This document shows, piece after piece, positions 36,501 through 43,703 of a stretch of DNA of 64,000 nt. A program made the translations under genes and the position numbers. The stretch comes from Phoronis australis. Lineage: Eukaryota > Phoronida > Phoronidae. Position 1 is the stretch's first letter; each line of letters starts with the position of its first letter. The DNA lies in NCBI GenBank assembly GCA_002633005.1, contig NMRA01000360.1:397049-461048 (forward strand), read 5' to 3'. Under the pieces are notes generated by a model, which saw only the letters and a program-made list of their open reading frames with translations, was not told where the DNA came from and ran no database searches.

Positions 36501-37329
36501 ATAATTAATCAAATTACGAAAAGCTGTAATTAAGTGGAAAATATGTATGGGATAATCATCGAACCTTATTTTTGCTAAAAATGACATGAAAAAAGGTTGC
36601 CTTCGCCTTTAAGAGGTAATCACTTTGCTTTCTGCAAACTGCAAGGTGAAAGACCATTTCCTTTGAACTTGTCTAGCATGTGTGAATTTAAAAAAATATG
36701 TTTTGTGTTAGGCTGATAGTGAAGGAAATGCAGTTGCTATAAATTCTCGTATTTGTTTGGGCATGTATAAAGGTGAATGCAATTGGCCGTCTTAATTTTG
36801 ACATCGTTGCATCAAAATGTCGTAGTTTGTTGTGGTCAGTGCCAACACATTGTGAAAAAGCAACTCGATGTTTAAAAACCGTCCACCTGTGTCATTTTTA
36901 GCGACGTTCTTTTTTCAAAAGCTACAAAAATGTACATTTAAGCTGTTTTTGTAACGAATTGGCTTGGCGACTCACCAACAATCATTTATTTCATAGTCTT
37001 TATTTGACTTGAGGCAGACACTGCCAGTCTGTTGCTAAAATCCCATTGTATAGTCGTGTACTAGCTACATAACTGTGGTTGATGAAATATGGTGTGTTTG
37101 TAACTTGTAATACAATACACTATGTTATGCATTACTGCAGGAGTTACGTGCAATCAACAAAATGATCAAGATGGGTGAAAGAAAACTGGTCGGCAAGCGC
37201 CTTCTACAGGAAGATGAGACAGACGGTGGTGCCGCTAAGAAGCCACGGCTGGAAAGCAGCGATTCCATTCTTATTAGAAAGCTGCAGACAGTGAACAATG
37301 ACCGGCAAGAGGCGAATGGGGGCCACTGA
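5688..37329 (+). CDS. RBL1: Retinoblastoma-like pocket protein (p107/p130), complete, 23 coding exons, about 1051 aa
   Basis: Transcriptional corepressor that binds E2F/DP and the MuvB core (DREAM complex), recruits LxCxE proteins and inhibits cyclin A/E-CDK2. I assembled the exons by homology and GT/AG sites: 5688-5825, 5967-6100, 7705-7905, 9244-9308, 11081-11206, 15038-15198, 20683-20750, 21348-21531, 21992-22161, 23535-23766, 24161-24243, 25137-25257, 25833-25931, 26355-26475, 28357-28547, 30576-30701, 31227-31403, 32581-32652, 33821-33944, 34089-34240, 34797-34850, 35393-35560, 37141-37329. The sum is 3156 nt, in frame throughout, with TGA at 37327-37329. The length matches human p107 (1068 aa). 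The start ATG has A at -3 and is followed by the expected N-terminal cyclin-like domain. The RRLF motif in the spacer and TGSLALFFRKVYHL at pocket B mark the p107/p130 branch rather than RB1. An invertebrate gene would be co-orthologous to RBL1 and RBL2. Confidence 0.95.
6310..6610. repeat. Dispersed repeat in RBL intron 2, uninterrupted copy of the family split by the LINE at 59.8 kb
   Basis: Shares ordered blocks with 59590-59765 and 61172-61290: a TTACAAAT(T/C)TCACA-like block, AAGTGT(T/C)A(T/C)GCACC, CTAACT, then CAGTTGA and GTGGAGTTGGAATTCTT. Its continuity shows that the other copy has been interrupted. No coding potential; class unknown. Confidence 0.6.
7059..7150. mobile_element. 92-bp MITE with 12-bp perfect terminal inverted repeats
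   Basis: GGGTCCCTGATT at 7059-7070 is exactly inverted at 7139-7150, with a second inner inverted pair CCAGTTACT / AGTAACTGG. It lies in RBL intron 2. No clear target-site duplication; superfamily unknown. Confidence 0.65.
8192..8192. other. Assembly N flanked by about 27 bp of duplicated sequence
   Basis: The bases before the N (poly-T, then AAATTATAGGTCACTA) recur directly after it with one substitution. This looks like two contig ends that overlap but were not merged. It lies in RBL intron 3 and does not touch coding sequence. Confidence 0.7.
9845..10975. repeat. Interspersed short units with GGGCGATTACCC...CAGTGGGCGCTTAC
   Basis: Variants of a 60-70-bp unit occur near 9848 (split by the MITE), 10018-10100 and 10870-10970 in RBL intron 4. 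Between about 10110 and 10860 I see no other structure. Confidence 0.45.
9863..10016. mobile_element. MITE with CAGTGGCGGAT / ATCCGCCCCTG ends, copy 1
   Basis: The ends are imperfect inverted repeats (CAGTGGCGGATTTAGAGGGG and the reverse complement of GGATCCGCCCCTG). The interior (TGGCAGTT, then AAAATCCTGGCTAATACTCT) matches 50733-50889. The CAGNGGCGGAT terminus is hAT-like. It is inserted in a GGCGATTACC-type repeat, and the flanks ATTACC / ATTGCC may be a decayed target duplication. Confidence 0.6.
11329..12754 (+). repeat. 1.4-kb duplicated segment in RBL intron 5, copy 1
   Basis: Starts GTACAGAAGTGTTAGTAGC and ends CTACCTGTATCA at the N. It matches 12756-14133 along its whole length with scattered substitutions and an approximately 50-bp insertion (the TTGACTCACATGAGTTGAG segment near 11570). 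The divergence and the N at the junction suggest two haplotypes placed head to tail. Confidence 0.85.
12756..14133 (+). repeat. 1.4-kb duplicated segment in RBL intron 5, copy 2
   Basis: Second copy, directly following the N at 12755. It ends with the same CTACCTGTATCA and then continues into unique intron. Open frames in it, for example near 13685-13906, are repeated in copy 1 and are not genes. Confidence 0.85.
17178..18185 (+). repeat. About 100-bp minisatellite, interrupted by a MITE
   Basis: The unit begins TGTCTAGTATCTGGAGGATT and ends TAAGTGATGTTTGAG. Copies start near 17178, 17280, 17380 and 18102. The third is broken at 17405 and its tail resumes near 18050. It lies in RBL intron 6. 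Confidence 0.7.
17406..18050. mobile_element. 645-bp non-autonomous DNA transposon with about 100-bp inverted arms
   Basis: Left end ATTGTTTACAATCCGACTCC; the right end is its reverse complement, and homology extends about 100 bp inward (ACGTACATACTT, CTGAATCCT, GTGATTCCAAAAATGTA). No transposase frame is seen. It was inserted into the minisatellite unit, probably with a small deletion. No clear target duplication. Confidence 0.75.
20169..20654. mobile_element. 486-bp hAT-like non-autonomous transposon just before RBL exon 7
   Basis: Termini CAGGGCTTGGAAT and ATTCCAAGCCCAG are inverted with one mismatch. They are flanked by the direct repeat CTTAAC at 20163-20168 and 20655-20660. The interior has several CGCGG / TTTCCGCG blocks. 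The open frame across it (from 20407) is a repeat artefact. CAGGG termini suggest hAT, although a 6-bp duplication is shorter than the usual 8. Exon 7 starts 28 bp after its end. Confidence 0.75.
21992..25931 (+). CDS. RBL1: RBL pocket A subdomain (exons 9-13, residues about 360-594)
   Basis: Half of the small pocket that binds the E2F transactivation domain at the A/B interface. Landmarks are STPLTGRRYLRD and TATQGVARLQALLSG (exon 9), GETFCERFAQPSED, PGSHIDFARQRLQLGESLYY and KTLENIL (exon 10), LLEHDVFHKSLLACCLEIVI (exon 11), FPWIVEVFELAPYHFYKVIE (exon 12) and ESILDSLAWKSDSPLW (exon 13). Every junction retains frame and no disabling change was found. Confidence 0.94.
25968..26293 (+). repeat. 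Two-copy 163-bp tandem duplication in RBL intron 13
   Basis: GTCTTTAGGGGAAGTAGG starts at 25968 and again at 26131. The copies differ at about one visible base (GTATACTT versus GTATTCTT), so the duplication is recent or a haplotype artefact. It is 61 bp before the start of exon 14. Confidence 0.85.
26572..28273 (+). repeat. Tandem array of about 145-bp monomers with TGCGCCCAC termini, copy 1
   Basis: An inverted terminal motif ATGCGCCCAC ... GTGGGCGCAT encloses about 11 diverged monomers. Each has a CC(A/C)(C/T)CTAGTGG core followed by a TGTATCTCC or AAAGTCCTC block and a GAAATTTGGCA-like block. Three monomer types alternate, giving a period of about 435 bp (cores near 26750, 27201, 27622, 28055). 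It fills most of RBL intron 14. Not recognised as a named family. Confidence 0.7.
28357..28547 (+). CDS. RBL1: RBL spacer exon carrying the RRLF cyclin-docking motif
   Basis: This 191-bp exon 15 lies in the spacer between the two pocket halves. It encodes SPAAGSAKRRLFG, with RRLF at 28428-28439 (about residue 659). That is the RxL motif by which p107 and p130 bind the cyclin A/E hydrophobic patch, and its position is close to that in human p107. The rest is Ser/Thr/Pro-rich with possible CDK sites. Two copies of the same tandem-repeat element lie 83 bp upstream and 165 bp downstream in the same orientation. Confidence 0.93.
28713..29557 (+). repeat. Tandem array of about 145-bp monomers, copy 2
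   Basis: Same termini (ATGCGCCCAC; GTGAGCGCAT) and the same monomer order as copy 1, with about five cores (near 28889, 29036, 29188, 29332, 29480). It lies in RBL intron 15 in the same orientation. The CCCTA(A/G)AAGCACACCATTT segment before the right end is shared with copy 1. Confidence 0.7.
29761..29925 (+). repeat. 34-bp minisatellite, about 5 copies
   Basis: The unit is CTTAGACCTCCTCACAAGCT followed by GGTCTCATCTTGTG, with small variants (GCGGGT, GAAGCTGAT). It lies in RBL intron 15. Confidence 0.85.
30576..34240 (+). CDS. RBL1: RBL pocket B subdomain (exons 16-20, residues about 699-915)
   Basis: Second half of the pocket, carrying the LxCxE cleft. Exon 16 ends in TGSLALFFRK. Exon 17 encodes VYHLASVRMKDLCDRLGI, VWTCFENVMVHHSDLLKDRH, and LDQFIMCSIYMMSK. 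Exon 18 gives SFQEIMKMYRLQPQANSH, and exon 19 starts VYRSVLL. Exons 19-20 encode the Ser/Gly-rich insertion typical of p107/p130 pocket B before DVIKFYNS resumes the fold. The cleft-lining Tyr and Asn residues of the family appear present in exons 17-18. Confidence 0.94.
33165..33370 (+). repeat. Decayed fragment of the 145-bp-monomer family
   Basis: GATTGTTATGAAAATTGG, GTTCTTACTGAGAAGAG and the following CCAACTACTG text resemble the monomers at 26.6-29.5 kb, without a clear CTAGTGG core. In RBL intron 18. Confidence 0.4.
34797..37329 (+). CDS. RBL1: RBL C-terminal region (exons 21-23, residues about 916-1051)
   Basis: Exon 21 (54 bp) encodes VFVKKLKEFALKFSSNQQ, exon 22 the p107/p130 C-terminal motifs SPRRQVSKNHEVYISPIKG and SRLLYCFNRSPSK, and exon 23 ELRAINKMIKMGERKLVGKR, a basic KKPRLE patch and the stop. 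The SP/TP sites resemble the CDK sites that control E2F release in this family. A Kolobok-type element (35715-36608) sits in the intron between the last two coding exons. Confidence 0.92.
35715..36608. mobile_element. 894-bp Kolobok-type element, internally deleted
   Basis: Flanked by TTAA at 35711-35714 and 36609-36612. The inverted ends (A)CGCGAAGGCAAC / GTTGCCTTCGCCT extend to arms of nearly 300 bp. Both arms contain the start of a THAP-like reading frame (MPHCCCVPGCTHYH from 35977 on +, and MPHCCC from 36341 on -). A TTAA target site with THAP coding is characteristic of Kolobok transposons. The centre shares about 100 bp with the 49-kb element. No intact transposase. It lies in the last RBL intron. 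Confidence 0.75.
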
Positions 37330-39600
37330 TTTGTTGATGGGGTTGTTGCTGTTGGGTGTTGAGTGTTCCAAGTCTAAACTATTTGCCGTCCAGTTAACTC
37401 TGTATGGATCTAACGCAGTTTTCTCCACCTGGTGTCTGTTTTTGTGTGGTCAATCTCTAGACTTATTCAGTTGTCTCTCTTTACTTGATAGTTATCAATG
37501 CGTTTGGTTGAATTTGTGTCAATTTGTGATGGCTGTACGACTAGGCTTTTGTTACAAATAGGCAGGCAATCACTCATCCTCCTAGTCGCTGTGCACGCCT
37601 TGAATTTCCCTGTGCTCAGGACCGCCAAACCTTAATTGAGACTCGACCTGAAACTCTCCACTAAATAATTTCAAACGGTTGGTAGAATACAAATTGATCA
37701 TTTCTTATTTTCACAACCAGAAAAGCGTTAGTACCTTGAGTTTTAGCTCCTCTCAGTAGCCATCTTCCGAAGCTATTGGACACTGGGTGGTGTGGTGATG
37801 AGACTGTTCCAAATTTTAGATAACTTATATCCCCCATTGTACCTAATGTAAACAGTGTCATCACCACGCCACCTAGTGTCCAATAGCTTCGGAAGATGGC
37901 TGCTGAAAGGTTCTGAAATTGTCAAGGTACGGGCGCTTTTCTGGTTGTGAAAATAAGAAGTAACCAATTTCAGAAACTGTCCAGTAGTCAGGCACACTTC
38001 GAGTACACTTTGAAATTTCAGGCGATGTGATTGGTCCAGTCTTGGTCGTGACTACAAATAAGATCAATTCGTGGCTTTAGAACGTGTTCTTATTGTGACG
38101 CCCATTGTATTTTGTCATTTCTGAAGCATTGTTATTTGATGTACTACTTTAAGTGAGATTGTGTTATCTAACATCTATTGGTATGCAATCTTTGCATTTT
38201 TATACAGCACTCTTTTTGTGAGACCCCTGTAGTGGGGTTAATTGTACGAGTAGTTTTTAAATCATATTGAAGTACTTCATTTTTACCTGCACTACACAGG
38301 AAGTTGGCATCTGCTTTTAACGCAAGTTTTAAATCGCATAAATTTTTATGCGAATTTGTTATTGCGAGAACATGGTTTTCAAGTTTTGCTGTCTTGCATG
38401 TTTCAAAGCCACGTGCTGTCCCTGTCTTAAGAATGTAGGTTAGGCAAACGTGGTGAAACAGACATTGACATGAGCAGTGGCACACTCCCTTCTGAAGTTG
38501 GATCTGTGCTTGTGCAACTGGACCCAAATGTTAATTTGATCTCATTGTAAATATTAGTTGGTTTGCTTGGCTAGAATTCGAGTCTGTTTTGCTGTTGCCG
38601 GAGCCAAGTACTGTGATTTTTGTTTTGTTGAGAATGCACCAAGTATTATAGTTATGTTTTGCATCACTCTACAGGTTCATGGTTGCAGCATGGGTGTAGC
38701 TGATGTTGAATCAAAAAATAGGCTGCAGGGCATACACATTTATGTTCTGCCATTGCCACATGATCAAAGTGATACATTGAGTTTACCCAGGTCAACCGTG
38801 CTCTTATTTTCCACCAGTATGTGGATGTGCATTGGTGAGTCACTGGATGTAAAAATATTAAGTTACAAAAAGTTACAAAGTGTATTCTAAACTAGCAGAC
38901 TGACATTGTTCCGAGGAATTGCCCTGTAGCTTTTTCGAAATTGTTATTTTACCAGTCTTATCTCAAAAAGAATTTAATAATTAATTTCCAAGATTACTTA
39001 AACCATTATAAAACTAGACTCAACAGGTCATTTCTAGGCCGACTGTTTGGTATTGCTGGAGACCATGTTCGTAAAGTTGGCTCGTCATGGCACCTAATTG
39101 TTGGTCATTTCCTAGCTCGGAAATTGCTCGTCAGTTGAGTAAAGAATGAGAAGAGACCATTTTTTGTGTTAAGTGTCTGGTCGCATCTTTGTACTGGAGA
39201 AGTGAAACTTTCAGACTCTGTATGTTGTTAGAACAACAGTGCGCTCTATTGAGTGGATGCCTCTGCATGCCTGTTACACCATAACAGACATATCCTGTTC
39301 CATTTCACAAGTCCATTTTTAGTTTCAACAATAATCGGCAATTGTTTTGCTGACGTCAGTTATTACAGAGATGTTGTTTTAATTGCTGCATAATTAAATG
39401 GTAATTATTTGTATACATTGTACAGTCTTAGAGAAATAGTTTTATAGTATTAGCATAGATTTACAGTTTTGCCTGAACAGCAGCATTTTAAGAAATAGTA
39501 TATTTATGGTTCCTTTAGTTTGTTGTGTTTGCAATATATTAATTCTTAATTATGATAATCTAAATTAGGTCGCTTATATGAATCATGCTTCAATAAATTT
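37330..39600 (+). other. RBL 3' UTR with candidate polyadenylation signal
   Basis: AT-rich sequence after the RBL stop. AATAAA at 39592-39597 would give a 3' UTR of about 2.3 kb. It includes the palindromic MITE at 37691-37970. Open frames here are short and unconserved in appearance. Confidence 0.45.
37691..37970. mobile_element. 280-bp palindromic MITE in the RBL 3' UTR
   Basis: The two arms of about 110 bp (TTCTTATTTTCACAACCAGA ... CCATCTTCCGAAGCTATTGG) are reverse complements with about 10% mismatch around an approximately 45-bp centre. If transcribed it would form a long hairpin. Superfamily unknown. Confidence 0.8.
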
Positions 39601-41314
39601 GAAAGGTTTATTGGCAATTTATTACCCTTTTGGATGTGCCAGTATGGAAAATGAGGTGCTAATAAGCACACAAATTGTGATGAAGTTTTAGAAATTTTAG
39701 TTCATTTGATTACCACATTCACCAATTAAATTGGCCGAGGTCGCTCTCAGAAAATTACAACCTTGTATAATGAGGCTTGGAAAATCTTGACGTGCGAATT
39801 CCAAACAACCCAAAGGAGGATGTAGAGGACCAGACCTCTTCCTGCAGTGAGAAATAATGTGGGAGCAATTCAAAGTTTTTACTTGGGAAATTGCACTCTG
39901 AACACTTGAGGATATCCAAGATCAGACCTTACTGCATTGACTTAAAACATGATTGTAGCATGTGCATCAAACCTGAAGAAGTTATCCTGGTGGAACTGCA
40001 TGGAATGAATTTGTTACAGTATTTCTATAATGGTAGTAACCATGGCGAAGTAATACACACTTGTAAGGAAGTAACTATGGTGAACCAGAAGTAACACACA
40101 CTTGTAAGGAAGTAACTATGGTGAACCAGAAGTAACACACACTTGTAAGGAAGTAACTATGGTGAACCAGAAGTAACACACTTGTGAGTAAAGACAATAT
40201 AACGTTAACAAAAGAGCAACAAACTTTGTTTTGAAAAGTTCAAACATTCTTAGAAACTAAAACTGGTCAGTTTTCTAATATCACCAAAAGCGTGTACGAA
40301 TTAGTCATGGGGTATCTACAACTACCTTTGTCTGGTGAAGTGGGGTTTAAAAATGGCCATCTGACAAGTTTGTGCAGTAATTTTGAGAGATGGAGTAAAT
40401 GATCACGTTGAGTTCACTAGAAATCTCCAACACCCACTGTACATGGTGTGTGCGTCTAACACCCACTGTACTTGGTGTATAGTTTAATAGTATGCATGTT
40501 GATATCCAAAACATGCGTACAAGAGAAAAACACTTGAAATTCATATTGAGGAATAAGATAATTGAAATCCAAGCGTGATTAGTACACCATTCCAATGACT
40601 GTAATTTTAAGTACGCCCTCACTTTGTGGTCACAAGTAATAAGTTTCAATTTCCAATTTTGCTCTTATGCATGTCTTTTTATCTTTATTTTGACTTTATT
40701 CATGCAAAAACTTCATTTCAGTTAAATTTTGCAACAAACAATATTTCTATCACACAAACCTATTAATTTGTGGAACAATACACCAAATTGAAATTTTTCC
40801 TTTTTGTCATTGATCATTTCAAGCCCTGATTAGCCAGAGTAAATTCACACGTAGATATGCATCACGAGTTTGTACTACTACTGACAAATTCAAATGTGGA
40901 ATACAAATCCCTGCATCATGGTAACTGAATTCTATATCAATTAGTATACAATACAGCTGCCATGGGAGTGGTAGAATGGAATGTTATATACACAAACAAA
41001 TGCCACAAACCAGGGCTGTGTGCGTTGTAAATGAAAGTTGTGAGAAAAGCTAGTCTGATCATTTGCTTCTCTTGTAATGCACAGCGACACCTAGTGAGGA
41101 CTTGTATGATCTTGTGTTTTGCAAGTGACTTGTGTCTGCAGAATGCACCCAAAGTATGTTGTGATGCAGTTTGTCAATACTCGAAACAGTTTTGAGTGAG
41201 AAAGGTTATAAGAGAAAAATAAAATGACACATGACCTGGAGAATTACAAAACATTTGAACTTTGAAGTCCACCTCAAGATATAATTGATCCAGTTTCAAG
41301 AAGCAACAGATTCC
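39601..41314. other. Intergenic RBL-POMGNT2 sequence
   Basis: AT-rich with no supported gene. It contains one minisatellite (40047-40187) and a short direct repeat of AACACCCACTGTAC near 40430-40475. Confidence 0.5.
40047..40187 (+). repeat. 41-bp minisatellite, about 3.4 copies
   Basis: The unit is GAAGTAACACACACTTGTAA followed by GGAAGTAACTATGGTGAACCA. Copies begin at 40047, 40088 and 40129, and the last is truncated. The copies are almost identical. Confidence 0.9.
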
Positions 41315-41530
41315 ACCCATGAATACTACATTTTTCGTCCATGTATGTCTAAGAAAAATGGGTGACCCAATGCCAACAGACCTCTATAGTCATTGTGTGT
41401 AGAACAGTGTGTAGAACTCTGGAAGAAACAGAGACCCATGCATTCTGATCATGGCTTTTGCACATGAAATTTCTTGAACTATCTTGGATGTTTGGTGTTT
41501 TGAGGTGGAATCTACTTTCGTAGAGTCGGG
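41315..41530 (-). pseudogene. Decayed partial duplicate of POMGNT2
   Basis: Reads in the same orientation as the intact gene and aligns with 42485-42760. The minus strand encodes IVQEISCAKAMIRMHGSL, matching IIQEISCAKVMIGMHGSL of POMGNT2. Flanking blocks also match: CATG..TC(C/T)AAGA and GGTGAC on one side, and TTTGAGG..CTACTTTC on the other. There are several indels, the conserved Gly before MHG is Arg, and an in-frame stop follows. It is a tandem relic starting about 440 bp beyond the stop codon of the parent. Confidence 0.75.
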
Positions 41531-41966
41531 GCCTTCAACCCCTCGATTTTGGGGCTGAATATCGGCCCCATTCCCCCTGAAAAATTCCGAAAAATCACGC
41601 GAAATTCTCCTCGTGAGGCCTAAAAATTACCCTCTAGGTTTGAATCATTTGTAACTCAGTCTCACACAAGTGACTATTTGAATAAGTGCGAAATGTTAGT
41701 TTTGGCTACTTGAGGGAGAGCCTATGAAGGCTTGCAACAGGGTGGGGGTGCTAATGGCAGGTAGAATTTTCCCCTCACTCCCAAAAAATCCCCTCTCAGA
41801 AAGCACAGGCAACTTTCCTCTCAAGTAAACGAGGGCCCTGAGTAGAGACATTTTCACAAGCTGAAATATCATCTCTCTCATTCAGGAGAAGAAAACACTA
41901 TGTTTTGCTACAACAGAAAGGCAACTTTGTTAAAAGTCGTAAATTGTCCCCGAAATTCCATTTTTA

Positions 41967-43703
41967 TTACTGCCTAATGCACATCACAGATTTCATAGGA
42001 CCAAACACGACTTCATCTAAAATGCATTTAATCCACACGATGTATTTGTCACCAGTGGCTTGCAAGCTCATAGATGTTCGCGACGTAACGTAGGCCTTAT
42101 AATCTGGCACGCCCACTTCCTCTACCCATAGTTCATAGCGAATGGATGTGCTTTCGATAAACTGCAGATTCCATGGCAGACCCCAGCTTAGTTGAAACAT
42201 CTTTTTTCCAGCCAATTCGTCATATTCACAAACAATGTCAAGAACTACACTTGGAAAAAGTGGAGGTACATCTTGCGCAATACTCTCTTGATGGTGACCG
42301 TTATCTAAAGTTTGTTTTACTAAATCGATAATTCCATTTACATCAACAACCGTGTCCTGATAAATTCTAAACAGCCACTCTGGGTCTGCACAACACAAAT
42401 GTAAAGGAACTTCCTCACTTGACAAAATTTTTAACTGGTCGGATTTGGATAAGTGACTGATTCCCCCTATACTAGGGTCTTCCTCTGGATGAGTTACAGT
42501 GTGTCTTTTATCCATGTTCCTCCAAGACAGATAGGTGACACTAGGGCTGCCTTTTTCAACCATTGTCTTATAAGGTGTGTAATGAGCTGGATTGACAGCA
42601 TATGGAAACAACTCTACGAGAATGGAATCTTCTGGGAGAAACATACCAAGCACCATCAGAGACCCATGCATTCCAATCATGACTTTGGCACAAGAAATTT
42701 CTTGGATGATCTCTTTAACAGTGTGTGTCTCGAGGCTGACTGAAACTACTTTCATGGACAATTCTTTCACAATCCGAAATATCAGTTCCCCCTCGTTCAG
42801 TACAAGTCTGTTATGTTTACGGGACAGTATGACAACAGTTTTCGAATGAAAATCACAGCCTTTGCTAATAGACAACTGGCCAGACAGAAAGCCTGTAAAT
42901 GCTTGACAGAGTGCTGGGTTAAATTTACTGCCCTGAACTGGACGCTGAGGCTCTTGAAACCCATAATCATACCAAACAGTACTTTTCGACAACCCCACAA
43001 AAGCATCAACAAAGCACACCAAATCAAATTGTGAACTCAACAGGTTTTTCTTCGTTAAGGGATGAAGACTTGATAACATCATGTAGAGATCTGTGAATTC
43101 TGTTTCTTCCACGTCATCCATAAACATTAACTGTAAGTCTAAAGGAGTGTTGAAAAACTGGTTCAGTATCCTGACAGTGTGCCACACAGGTAATAGATCG
43201 TCATGAAAAACATGCATGATGTTGTCTGGGTGGAACCGTGAAAACAACAAGGTTGTTGCATGAATGTATGTCCTGGTGAATGATGATAACGATGAAACTG
43301 GCAAGTCAACATAGTTGAAGAACTTGGCTGAATGATCCGACACAGATGAGAAATCCATCAGACTTGGACTATGCCGATCCTCGGGTAGTCCTTCAAAAAT
43401 ACTTGAGGTTTCATGGAAGATTACAAACTCATTCCATTTTGTAGAGTAACAGAGATTCTTGAAGCGGCAAACTCTGTTTGTGTGATTGCTTCCAGAACAC
43501 CAGATGGAGCTGTGAGTTGCATTTATACCCAAAGTTTCTCTTGATTTATGCGTAAAACTTTCCGTTTGACCATCTATTGTGTTTTGTACATAGTCAATAT
43601 AAAACTTTCCAAGTAAGAAAAACAAAAATGTTATCCACACATACAGCCACTCTGGCTTGGACAATCCAAATATAGACATTTTAGAAACATCAAAAACTCC
43701 CAA
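41967..43703 (-). CDS. POMGNT2: Protein O-mannose beta-1,4-N-acetylglucosaminyltransferase 2, single exon, 578 aa
   Basis: ER type II membrane enzyme that adds beta-1,4-GlcNAc to O-linked mannose, starting the core M3 glycan of alpha-dystroglycan that is later extended to matriglycan. The predicted length of 578 aa compares with 580 in human, which also has one coding exon. Visible features are a membrane anchor at about residues 18-36 (LYVWITFLFFLLGKFY), N-glycosylation sites at about N61 and N73, the GT61-type catalytic domain with HPDNIMHVFHDDLLPVWH (158-175) and VMIGMHGSLMVLGMFLPEDS (341-360), and a C-terminal fibronectin III-like domain (about 480-575). A second Met at residue 9 is an alternative start, but the N-terminal cytoplasmic tail is short either way. 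AATAAA overlaps the TAA stop (41963-41968). No frame damage. Confidence 0.95.
   Translation of the reverse strand: MGVFDVSKMSIFGLSKPEWLYVWITFLFFLLGKFYIDYVQNTIDGQTESFTHKSRETLGINATHSSIWCSGSNHTNRVCRFKNLCYSTKWNEFVIFHETSSIFEGLPEDRHSPSLMDFSSVSDHSAKFFNYVDLPVSSLSSFTRTYIHATTLLFSRFHPDNIMHVFHDDLLPVWHTVRILNQFFNTPLDLQLMFMDDVEETEFTDLYMMLSSLHPLTKKNLLSSQFDLVCFVDAFVGLSKSTVWYDYGFQEPQRPVQGSKFNPALCQAFTGFLSGQLSISKGCDFHSKTVVILSRKHNRLVLNEGELIFRIVKELSMKVVSVSLETHTVKEIIQEISCAKVMIGMHGSLMVLGMFLPEDSILVELFPYAVNPAHYTPYKTMVEKGSPSVTYLSWRNMDKRHTVTHPEEDPSIGGISHLSKSDQLKILSSEEVPLHLCCADPEWLFRIYQDTVVDVNGIIDLVKQTLDNGHHQESIAQDVPPLFPSVVLDIVCEYDELAGKKMFQLSWGLPWNLQFIESTSIRYELWVEEVGVPDYKAYVTSRTSMSLQATGDKYIVWIKCILDEVVFGPMKSVMCIRQ

Noticed and set aside
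42453-43034. Plus-strand frames over POMGNT2
   Set aside because: Antisense shadows of a well-conserved coding sequence.
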